From positions 38,650 to 102,649 of the forward strand of contig JADJGU010000005.1 of the NCBI GenBank assembly GCA_016707885.1: a DNA stretch of 64,000 nucleotides, given 5' to 3'. Origin of the DNA: Sphingomonadales bacterium (GTDB taxonomy: Bacteria; Pseudomonadota; Alphaproteobacteria; Sphingomonadales; Sphingomonadaceae). Below, in pieces: positions 34,755 through 42,369 of the stretch. The notes beneath the pieces are model-generated. The model did not search any database. It was not told the origin of the DNA and was given only the letters and a program-made list of their open reading frames with translations. The translations under genes were made by a program, and so were the position numbers. The first letter of the stretch is position 1. Each line of letters begins with the position of its first letter.

Positions 34755-35795
34755 TTATAACCAGAGCCGTTCTGCGCGGCGACTGAGACCAGTCAGCAGC
34801 TCATATTGAGAGACTCCGGAGCTACGTGAAGCGTTGCCCAGCTCAAAATTGATGTCGCACCAGTCGCCCTCGGCAGGTGATGGCACGGCCGATATGTCGA
34901 CCGTTATCAAATCCATCGAAACGCGACCTAGAACCGGACATTCGACGCCGTCGATGCGCACCGAACCGCTATTCGAGAAACCCCTGAAATAGCCGTCTGC
35001 ATAGCCAATAGCGAGAGTGGCGACGGTGGTTTCCTTCTGCGCTGTGTAGGTTGCATTATACCCGACACCTTCACCCGCAGCCACATCCCGTATCTGTAAT
35101 ATGCGGGCTTGCGGTTGCACCACTTGGCTTATCGAACTCCGAAGGTGCGAATGGGCCGCCCCGCCATAAAGCGCCAAACCCGGGCGTGTCAGATCGAAAT
35201 GATAGTCGCTTCCCAAGGCAATCCCTGCGCTGTTTGCCATGCTACGTCTTTTTGCGCTGATGTCTGAGGACATCGCGACAAACCTTGCCAGCTGTTTTGC
35301 ATTTTGCGGAACATCTTCATCCGCTGACGCCAGATGGGTTAGTAGGATGTCTATATTCAAACCCTCAATTAGCCTAGATGACAACTGCTCCGGCCCAATG
35401 CCCAGCCGGTTGATCCCGCTGTCGAGCATGACATGGCAGCGCCCGCCATTCGCCGCTTTCCACAGTGCGATTTGGTGAGGCGTATTTAGGACTGGCGCAG
35501 CGCCCAATTCCATCGCGGCGGCGACATCCTGCTCAGTGATGCCGTTCAAGACTGCGATGCTCGATGTGGGTATCAAATCGGCGAGGGCTTCGGCCTCTCC
35601 CCAGTGCGCGACGAAGAAATCGCGGCAGCCAGCCTGCCAGAGCCTTGGCACGACTTCGAGCGCACCAAGGCCATAGGCATCGGCTTTTACCGCCGCGCCG
35701 GTTTGAGCATTGCCGCTCAACGCGGCCATCGCCCTCCAATTTGCAATTAGGGCTTCGCTATCGAGCCTGAGGCGAAGCGGTGCTGCGAAGCTCAA
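34755..35795 (-). CDS. alr: Alanine racemase
   Basis: A PLP enzyme that makes D-alanine for peptidoglycan. 346 residues: PLP lysine in AAVKADAYGLGA (Lys37), MLDSGINRLGIG, GIALGSDYHFDLTRPGLALYG and the second catalytic tyrosine region EGVGYNATYTAQ. The C-terminal beta domain ends with the LTGLSRRAERLWL motif. It is slightly shorter than the E. coli enzymes. The ATG overlaps the stop of the upstream transporter by four bases, an unusual pairing that hints at a catabolic or regulated role, though the family alone suggests cell-wall synthesis. Confidence 0.93.
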   Translation of the reverse strand: MSFAAPLRLRLDSEALIANWRAMAALSGNAQTGAAVKADAYGLGALEVVPRLWQAGCRDFFVAHWGEAEALADLIPTSSIAVLNGITEQDVAAAMELGAAPVLNTPHQIALWKAANGGRCHVMLDSGINRLGIGPEQLSSRLIEGLNIDILLTHLASADEDVPQNAKQLARFVAMSSDISAKRRSMANSAGIALGSDYHFDLTRPGLALYGGAAHSHLRSSISQVVQPQARILQIRDVAAGEGVGYNATYTAQKETTVATLAIGYADGYFRGFSNSGSVRIDGVECPVLGRVSMDLITVDISAVPSPAEGDWCDINFELGNASRSSGVSQYELLTGLSRRAERLWL

Positions 35796-37378
35796 TCGAG
35801 ATCCTTATCCTTGCTTTCTGGCAGCCAGATCAAACTGACAATGAATGCCATTGCTACAACGCCGACGCCGTACCAGAGGCCATTGAAGGCACCGCCGGTT
35901 CTCACAACAATATATTGCGAAATCAGCGGCAGAAAGCCGCCGAAATAACCGGTTCCGATATGGTATGGAATGGACATCGAGGTGTAACGTATCTTGGCCG
36001 GGAACATTTCCACCAATATCGCCGCCACTTGGCCATAAGTCATCGCCGACAGGGCCACCAATGCTGCAACCACGGCGATAATCAAAAGGCCATTACGTTC
36101 CTTCGGATCCGATTCATTTGGATATCCGGCTGCTTCCAACGCTGCGACATAGGCTTTCTCGTCAAACCCCTTCACGTCTGAATTGCCAACCTTTAGGACG
36201 GTCTCGGTGCCCATTGACTTTGTATAGCTGATCCCGCGTTTCGAAAGGAAGTTATACGCCTTGGCACAATCGGTTTCATGCTTGCTAGCAAAAACATTGA
36301 AATCACAATCAGGGGCGACCAGCGTTACAGGGTTTGTTGCCGTTGCCTTTGAAAGCGCCGGATTAGCAGCATCCGCCATCGTCCAGAACAGCGGAAAGGT
36401 TAGCAGCATCGACAAGGCATAGCCAGTCAACAGGATTTTCTTGCGACCGAAATGATCGGACATCCATCCAGCCGCAACATAGAGTGGAGCGGCTATTGCA
36501 GCGCCGACGGCCATATATAGCAACGCATCGGTTTCCGGCACGCGTGCCGTACCCGTCAGGAAGTAAAGCGTGTAGAATTGTGAGGTGTAATAGATAACCG
36601 TCAGGCCGGCCGCGACGCCAAACATCGCAACGAAGATGCGTTTCACATTTCCGGGATAGCGGAAGCTTTCCGTGAACGGGTTTTTCGAAACCGTCCCCGC
36701 CTCTTTCATCGCCGCGAACACAGGACTTTCAGACAGTTTCAGGCGTATCCAAAGCGAAATAGCCAGCAGCAAGATTGAAATCAGGAAAGGCACACGCCAG
36801 CCCCAGGCTTCGAAATCTTCAGTGGACATGGCCGTTCGCGTAGCCAGCACAACGATGACCGCAAGCAGGAAACCGCCCGCGACAGACGCCTGAATCCAGC
36901 TGGTATATTGGCCGCGCTTACCCTTCGGAGCGTGTTCGGCGACATAGATTGCCGCCCCGCCATATTCGCCGCCCAATGCAAGACCCTGCAGGCATCGCAT
37001 CAGTAACAATAGGATTGCCGCCCAAATTCCGGCTTGTGCGAAGGTCGGCAGGAAACCGATCGCGGCAGTCGCGCCTCCCATCAATGTGATGGTGACTAGA
37101 AAGGTATATTTCCGTCCAATCTTGTCGCCAAAATAGCCGAACAGGATAGCGCCCAACGGGCGGACGCCAAAACCTGCCCCAAACACGGCAAGGCTGGCCA
37201 ATGTGGCCGCTGTCGGATTGTCCGACGGGAAGAACAGCTTCCCGATCAGCGCGCCCAAAATGCCATAGACGAAGAAGTCATACCATTCGAACACCGTGCC
37301 CAGCGATGATGCCGTGATCACCAGCCTGTCGCGCTTGGGATCAATCGTTACCTCGCCTGCGCCTGTAGTGTTCGCCAT
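35792..37378 (-). CDS. MFS transporter of the metabolite:H+ symporter (MHS) type with a large soluble insert
   Basis: Inner-membrane symporter, 528 residues from the ATG at 37378 (preceded by GGGGAGG). The MHS signature is visible: ITASSLGTVFEWYDFFVYG, FGYFGDKIGRKYTFLVTI, RCLQGLALGGEYGGAAIYVAEHAPKGKRG and a second DHFGRKKILLTG cytoplasmic loop. An insert of about 85 residues (around 340-425, with cysteines in APDCDF and ETDCAKAYNF) separates two membrane segments in the C-terminal half. Relatives transport organic acids, proline, betaine or similar; the substrate is not determinable. Confidence 0.9.
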   Translation of the reverse strand: MANTTGAGEVTIDPKRDRLVITASSLGTVFEWYDFFVYGILGALIGKLFFPSDNPTAATLASLAVFGAGFGVRPLGAILFGYFGDKIGRKYTFLVTITLMGGATAAIGFLPTFAQAGIWAAILLLLMRCLQGLALGGEYGGAAIYVAEHAPKGKRGQYTSWIQASVAGGFLLAVIVVLATRTAMSTEDFEAWGWRVPFLISILLLAISLWIRLKLSESPVFAAMKEAGTVSKNPFTESFRYPGNVKRIFVAMFGVAAGLTVIYYTSQFYTLYFLTGTARVPETDALLYMAVGAAIAAPLYVAAGWMSDHFGRKKILLTGYALSMLLTFPLFWTMADAANPALSKATATNPVTLVAPDCDFNVFASKHETDCAKAYNFLSKRGISYTKSMGTETVLKVGNSDVKGFDEKAYVAALEAAGYPNESDPKERNGLLIIAVVAALVALSAMTYGQVAAILVEMFPAKIRYTSMSIPYHIGTGYFGGFLPLISQYIVVRTGGAFNGLWYGVGVVAMAFIVSLIWLPESKDKDLD

Positions 37379-37454
37379 GGCCTCCCCTTCCCTGTTTAGC
37401 CTTTCGCTCCCTCTTAGTTGCAACGCCGTAGCGTTCAAGCCTTGTTGCGTTTGT

Positions 37455-37470
37455 TTAATCGAGCGATTAA
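37455..37470. promoter_or_regulatory. Palindrome in the divergent promoter of the MHS transporter and the kinase/cyclase unit
   Basis: TTAATCG and CGATTAA are perfect 7-bp arms around AG, and partial symmetry continues outward (TTGT ... ACAA). It sits 31 bases upstream of the ATG at 37502 and 76 bases upstream of the transporter start, so one bound repressor could control both. The symmetry resembles TetR-family operators. No regulator gene lies beside it in this window. Confidence 0.5.
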
Positions 37471-37501
37471 CAACTTGTGCGAGAGAGTTAAGGAGAGAGA
37501 G

Positions 37502-38604
37502 ATGCTGACCAAGGGCGACGAGTACCCCATCCACCAGACGGCTGAGCCAATTGCCTTTTCAGGCACCGACCGCAATTTTTACGACCGCTTCTTTTTCTGC
37601 GGCTACCGTCCCGACGGGTCGGGCTATTTCGGTGCAGCCTTTGGCGTCTATCCGCACCTGAATATCGCTGATGCGCATTTCTCGATCATCAGGGATGGTA
37701 CGCAACACTGCATCCATGCCTCGCGCATATTGGGTTTCGAACGGATGGACATGCATTGCGGGCCGATCCGCATCGAGGTTGTCGAGCCGCTCAAGACGGT
37801 GCGTCTCGTCGTTGACAATCATGAGGGCATTTCTGCGGATTTGACCTTCGAAGTCCGCTCTGCGCCGATTCAGGAGCCGCGATTCACACGCCGCAACGGT
37901 TCGCGGATGATGATGGATCTCACCCGTTTCACTGTGAATTGCCATGTTTCGGGCTGGGTCGAAGTCGATGGCAAGCGCGAAGCCTATGAAGGGGCCTTTG
38001 GCACGCGTGACCGGAGTTGGGGCGTTCGTCCGATCGGTGCAGCCGACCCGCAGCCGACCATCCCCGCGACGATGCCGCAATTTTACTGGCTATGGGCGCC
38101 CACCAACTTCCCCAACCTGTCGCTTTATGCCCATGTCAACGAGGATGAAAAGGGAGAGGCCTGGAACCGCCGCGCGACACTGATGATGGACGGAGCCAAT
38201 CAGGAAGGCGGAATGCATTTCCATGATGACCGCTTCACGATGAACTGGGCCACGGGCAAACGCCATGCGACTGCTGCAAGACTCGACGTTCGTGACGATG
38301 GCGGGCGCGATCATGTTGTAACCTGGGAACCAATTGATCTCTTCATGATGAAGGGTATCGGCTATGGCCATAGCGAATGGGTGCATGGTGGTTTCAAGGA
38401 GAACTGGCGGTGGAGCGCGAAGACTTCCGCCCTGCCGATCTCGATCCGCTGCTCATGCCGCACCTTCATATCCAGCACGTAGCCATCGCCCGGCACGAAG
38501 GCGGTGGCGCGAGTGCGGAGGGTATTGGCATTGTCGAGCAACTGGTTTTTGGTCCGCACGGGCCGAGCGGCTTCAAAGGGCTGAACGATGGGGCGGGCGC
38601 ATGA
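37502..38604 (+). CDS. Conserved protein of unknown function, first gene of a three-gene unit (apparent frameshift)
   Basis: About 367 residues once one base is restored. The ATG has AAGGAG nearby. The sequence is tryptophan/phenylalanine-rich and beta-like (FYDRFFFCGYRPDGSGYFGAAFG, AYEGAFGTRDRSWGVRPIGA, MPQFYWLWAPTNFPNLSLYAHVNE). This suggests a soluble lipocalin-like or CrtC-like beta fold, of the sort often found beside kinase genes in sphingomonads. I cannot name an activity. After HSEWVHGGFK the frame breaks: one G appears missing near 38398-38400, and the next frame continues GELAVEREDFRPADLDPLLMP to a stop overlapping the kinase start (ATGA). Confidence 0.75.
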
Positions 38605-39677
38605 GCCTGCCGGTTCTGTCACGTGATGAGATCACTGCCGAGTGGCTGACAGCCATGCTGCGTGACAAAGGCCATGATGTCGCCATTGCATCAATCGAAG
38701 CCAAGGCCATCGGCACTGGTCAGGTAGGTGCCACCTATCGCATCGCCTTGAACTTTGATGCAAATCCCGACGGTTTTCCGCCAACAATCGTCGCCAAGCT
38801 GCCGTCCAATGATGAGTTGAGCCGCACCACCGGCAAATCGCACCTCACCTATTTGCGCGAAAGCCGTTTCTACCAGAGTTTTGCGGGCAAAAAGCCGATG
38901 GCGGTGCCCGATCATCTCTACATCGCCTTCGATGAAGACAGCCATGCCTTTACGCTGATCATGCACGATCTGCCTAATCATGTGCAGGGCAACCAGCTGG
39001 GCGAGCCAAGCCGGGAAGAAGCTTTGCTCGCGGTCGATGCCGCAGCCAGCATCCATGCGGCATGGTGGGGCGATCCGATGCTCGATACGCTCGACTGGCC
39101 TAACGGCACCAGAGCGGTGCCGCCGCAACTGGATAGCGACATGCTATTCGGCATGTTCTGGCCCGCATTTTGCGACCGTTATGGCGATCGCGTCGATGCC
39201 AATATGCGGACGGTGGGCGAAGCCTTCCTCGGTAAGCTTAATGCCAATTACGACACCCGCCAAAGCCCGCGCTGCCTGACGCATAACGACTTTCGTCCGG
39301 ACAACATGCTGTTCAATGTCAGCGATCCGGTGAAGCCTATCGTGATCGTCGACTGGCAAACGACCGGCGTGGGCGTCGGCGTGGGTGATATTGCCTATTA
39401 CACCGGCACCGCGTTCGATGCCGGGCATCGCCGTGACATCGAAGAGGAATTGCTCGCTCGCTACCGGTCGCAATTGGTTGCGCGAGGTGTGCCCGAAAGT
39501 GACTTGGCCCATATCGAAGATGATTATTGCCGTTCCGCTGTCGCTGGTTTCCTGATGGGTGTAACGGCTGCAATGGTGGTCGAACGCACCGACCGTGGCG
39601 ACGATATGTTCCTCGCTATGGCGCGCCGTTCCTCCGCGATGGTGCTCGACCATGGCGACAGGGCGCTGCCGCAATGA
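38601..39677 (+). CDS. Phosphotransferase family protein (aminoglycoside-phosphotransferase fold)
   Basis: 358 residues from the ATG at 38601. A glycine-containing ATP-binding start (ATGTGQVGATYRIALN-like: AIGTGQVGATYRIAL), PTIVAKLPSNDELSR (Lys), the catalytic loop CLTHNDFRPDNMLFN (His-x-Asp-x5-Asn) and the metal-binding VIVDWQTTGVGVGVGDIAYYTG are all present. The pattern matches the EcKinase/APH-like small-molecule kinases, not protein kinases. Acceptor unknown; in sphingomonads such kinases are often linked to degradation of terpenoid, sterol or other hydrophobic alcohols. It overlaps its neighbours by four bases on each side. Confidence 0.85.
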   Translation: MSLPVLSRDEITAEWLTAMLRDKGHDVAIASIEAKAIGTGQVGATYRIALNFDANPDGFPPTIVAKLPSNDELSRTTGKSHLTYLRESRFYQSFAGKKPMAVPDHLYIAFDEDSHAFTLIMHDLPNHVQGNQLGEPSREEALLAVDAAASIHAAWWGDPMLDTLDWPNGTRAVPPQLDSDMLFGMFWPAFCDRYGDRVDANMRTVGEAFLGKLNANYDTRQSPRCLTHNDFRPDNMLFNVSDPVKPIVIVDWQTTGVGVGVGDIAYYTGTAFDAGHRRDIEEELLARYRSQLVARGVPESDLAHIEDDYCRSAVAGFLMGVTAAMVVERTDRGDDMFLAMARRSSAMVLDHGDRALPQ

Positions 39678-40441
39678 CCCAATTTGTCGACCTTTCGATA
39701 CCGATTACCAATGATGTGGTTTCCGATCCGCCGGTAATGCGTCCGCAGATTACCTATATGACCCATGAAAATACATGGGAGCAGATTGCGATGTTCTTCC
39801 CCGGGCTTACGCGGGAAGAGCTTCCGGATGGCGAAGGCTGGGCAGTCGAAAGCCTGACGCTGAGCACGCACAACGGCACCCACATGGATGCGCCCTGGCA
39901 TTTCCATTCGACCACCGACAGCGGTGCCTCCCCTGCCCCTTCGATTGACGAAGCACCGCTCGACCTGTTCTTCCGCCCGGGGGTCAAACTCGATTTCTCG
40001 AACAAGCCAAACGGCCATGTGGTGAGCGCTGCCGAGGTCGAGGCCGAACTGGCGCGGATCGGCTATGAACTTCAGGCACTCGACATCGTTCTGGTCCAAT
40101 CGGGTGCAGTCTATGGCACAGACAATTTCACCGACCAAGGCTGCGGCATGGGTGCAGAAGCCACGCTCTATTTGACCGAACGCGGCGTGAAAGTCGTCGG
40201 CACCGATGCGTGGAGCTGGGACGCGCCCTTCAGCCACACCGCCAAACGCTGGGCCGAAACGCGCGATCCCTCAATCATATGGGAAGGCCATAAGGCTGGA
40301 CGTATCCAGCCATATTACCAGATCGAGAAACTTACCAATCTTGCAGCCCTGCCGCCCTTTGGATGGAAGCTGAGTTGCTTTCCGGTTAAGATCGAACGTG
40401 CCAGTGCCGGGTGGATCAGGGCTGTGGCGCTGATTGATTAG
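39674..40441 (+). CDS. Metal-dependent cyclase family hydrolase (kynurenine-formamidase-like)
   Basis: 255 residues from the ATG at 39674. The cyclase family signature is STHNGTHMDAPWHF (His-x-Gly-Thr-His-x-Asp-x-Pro-x-His), the divalent metal site. Further conserved blocks are FVDLSIPITNDV, GVKLDFSNKPNGHVVSAAEVEAELAR and VVGTDAWSWDAPFS. Members hydrolyse amide or ester bonds of small molecules, for example N-formylkynurenine and isatin. Its place after the kinase suggests a last hydrolytic step of one short pathway. Confidence 0.88.
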   Translation: MTQFVDLSIPITNDVVSDPPVMRPQITYMTHENTWEQIAMFFPGLTREELPDGEGWAVESLTLSTHNGTHMDAPWHFHSTTDSGASPAPSIDEAPLDLFFRPGVKLDFSNKPNGHVVSAAEVEAELARIGYELQALDIVLVQSGAVYGTDNFTDQGCGMGAEATLYLTERGVKVVGTDAWSWDAPFSHTAKRWAETRDPSIIWEGHKAGRIQPYYQIEKLTNLAALPPFGWKLSCFPVKIERASAGWIRAVALID

Positions 40442-40842
40442 ATATTCTGCGTCGCCAGCAGATACAAAGTCCATCCGCTCAACACCGCCAGCGTCAACCA
40501 AGTGAAAATCACGCCGAGCGATCGCGGCAGCGGCGGTTTACTGCTGGCGGGAAGATAGAGCCCCCATATGTGCAGCACGCGGCCAAACAGGAACAGCGCG
40601 CCGACCGCCATAAGGCCCATATGCCAGGCATGGCCGAGTTCGAGGAAGGCGAGTAGCAGGATGACGATCGGCGCATGCTCGGCGAGATTGCCGTGACTGC
40701 GGCTTGCACAGATCAGCTTGGCGTTACCCGCATCGCCAAATGCGGCCTGTGCGCGGATGCGCTGGCGGACGGTGTCGATGGCCGTGAGCAGCAAAAGCAG
40801 CGCGCAGACAGCTGCAACAAAGGCTGTAACCGGAACTGGCAT
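40438..40842 (-). CDS. MAPEG family membrane protein
   Basis: 134 residues from the ATG at 40842 (GGGGGAG upstream). Four membrane segments are visible, with the family motif RSHGNLAEHAPIVILLLAFLEL after the first one. MAPEG proteins are small membrane glutathione transferase/peroxidase-like enzymes; bacterial members are mostly uncharacterised. Ends convergently with the cyclase gene, overlapping four bases. Confidence 0.85.
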   Translation of the reverse strand: MPVPVTAFVAAVCALLLLLTAIDTVRQRIRAQAAFGDAGNAKLICASRSHGNLAEHAPIVILLLAFLELGHAWHMGLMAVGALFLFGRVLHIWGLYLPASSKPPLPRSLGVIFTWLTLAVLSGWTLYLLATQNI

Positions 40843-40974
40843 GCGAAACTCTCCCCCTGCTATTGGCTCCAGCTTAACCACTAAATCCGCCTGCGCCAAT
40901 CATCGAAATTTACTGGAAAACCCCGCGCGAGACGATATGGCGGATGAAAGAATATTACTCGGGGGAGTTACAGA

Positions 40975-42351
40975 ATGACCATTGCCGAAGCGACACCCGA
41001 AATCGATCTGACCGACCGATCCGACCGCGCCTTTTTGGGCCATCCCAAAGGGTTGGGCTATCTGGCCTTTGTCGAGGGTTGCGAGCGCTTTTCCTATTAT
41101 TCGATGCAGACCTTGCTCGTGCTCTACATGGTCAAATATCTGCTGCTGCCGGAAAATGCCGCCGGTGTAATCGGCCTCGATTGGATGAAGAGTTGGTATG
41201 GCCTTGATGGGCAACCCTTGGCGTCCAAACTTTTCGGCGACTACACATCGCTGGTCTATTTGACGCCGATCGCAGGCGGTTTTATTGCCGACCGTTGGCT
41301 CGGGCGGCGGGCGACGCTTATCCTAGGCGGGCTGTTCATGACGCTGGGTCATTTCCTGATGGCATTTGAAGGCAGCTTCCTGTTCGCGCTGATGGCGCTA
41401 ATAGTTGGCGTCGGATTGTTCAAAGGCAATATCGCTAGCCAGGTCGGCGAACTCTACAAACCCGAAGACTTGCGCCGCGCAATGGCGTTCCAGATTTTCT
41501 ACATCGCGATCAACGTTAGTGTGATTGCAGCGCCCTTGGTGGCAGGCACGTTGGGTGAGCGTGTGGGCTGGCATTGGGGCTTTGGCACCGCCGGTATTGT
41601 GATGGTCATCGGTCTGATTCTCTACATCATGGCCGGGCCCTGGCTGCCTGCCGACAACCGGCCCGACAAAGGCGCAAAAGCCAGCGCAGCCAAAGAACCA
41701 CTGACGCGTCAGGATTGGCTGCGGATTGTCGCAGTGATAGCGCTGGTCCCCATCCTTGCCGTCGCATTGCTGACCAATCAGCAGATTTTCAATGCCTATC
41801 TCGTCTGGGCGGACACACAATTTCAGTTGACCTTCTTTGGCCAAACGCTGCCGACCAGCTGGATGATTACCATTGATGCGATTGCCAGTTTCTCAATGCT
41901 GGCGGCGGTCGCGGCCTTTTATGTCTGGTATGGCAAAAGGCGGCAGGAACCCGACGAACTCGGCAAGATGATCATCGGCAGCTTCTTTACCATCGGGGGC
42001 GGGCTTTGCCTCTATATGGCGGCAGCAACGCAGGGAGATGGCAAGATCGGACTGTTCTGGCCGCTGATGTTCCATATCTTCAACAGCATCGGCTTTGCGC
42101 ACATCCTGCCCGTCAGTCTGGCGTTTTTCACAAAGCTGGCGCCGCGCGCGCTGAACGCGACGATCATCGGTATCTATTATCTGTCCTTCTTCGCCGCGAA
42201 CAAGATCGTCGGTGAAGTTGGGACATGGTATGAAACCATGGCGACGCCGACCTTCTGGTTGTTCCATGTCGGAACGGCAGCGGTTGGCCTGGTCGCATTC
42301 GTGATCTTCAAACTGTTCTTGGCCAAGCGCCTACTGGGTTCAGCCCATTGA
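40975..42351 (+). CDS. POT/PTR-family proton-coupled peptide transporter
   Basis: 458 residues, inner membrane. The family start GHPKGLGYLAFVEGCERFSYYSMQTLLVLYMVKYLLL contains the ExxER proton-coupling motif (EGCER), and GGFIADRWLGRRATLILGG and FKGNIASQVGELYKPED are PTR signatures. About 12 membrane segments. It probably imports di- and tripeptides with protons. GGGGGAG seven bases upstream supports the start. Confidence 0.93.
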   Translation: MTIAEATPEIDLTDRSDRAFLGHPKGLGYLAFVEGCERFSYYSMQTLLVLYMVKYLLLPENAAGVIGLDWMKSWYGLDGQPLASKLFGDYTSLVYLTPIAGGFIADRWLGRRATLILGGLFMTLGHFLMAFEGSFLFALMALIVGVGLFKGNIASQVGELYKPEDLRRAMAFQIFYIAINVSVIAAPLVAGTLGERVGWHWGFGTAGIVMVIGLILYIMAGPWLPADNRPDKGAKASAAKEPLTRQDWLRIVAVIALVPILAVALLTNQQIFNAYLVWADTQFQLTFFGQTLPTSWMITIDAIASFSMLAAVAAFYVWYGKRRQEPDELGKMIIGSFFTIGGGLCLYMAAATQGDGKIGLFWPLMFHIFNSIGFAHILPVSLAFFTKLAPRALNATIIGIYYLSFFAANKIVGEVGTWYETMATPTFWLFHVGTAAVGLVAFVIFKLFLAKRLLGSAH

Positions 42352-42363
42352 GCTGAACCCAGT
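42333..42363 (+). terminator. Hairpin spanning the POT transporter stop, between convergent genes
   Basis: ACTGGGTTCAG and CTGAACCCAGT form an 11-bp stem. The 9-base loop holds most of the transporter stop codon (TGA at 42349-42351, its last base starting beside the stem). There is no T-run, so it is either a Rho-assisted or an mRNA 3'-end stabilising hairpin shared by the convergent pccA transcript. Confidence 0.6.
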
Positions 42364-42369
42364 CGTTGG

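Noticed and set aside
38364..38600. 79-residue N-terminal extension of the kinase
   Set aside because: Arg/Ala-rich shadow of the upstream gene's real frame. The ATG at 38601 overlaps the upstream stop and starts the kinase normally.
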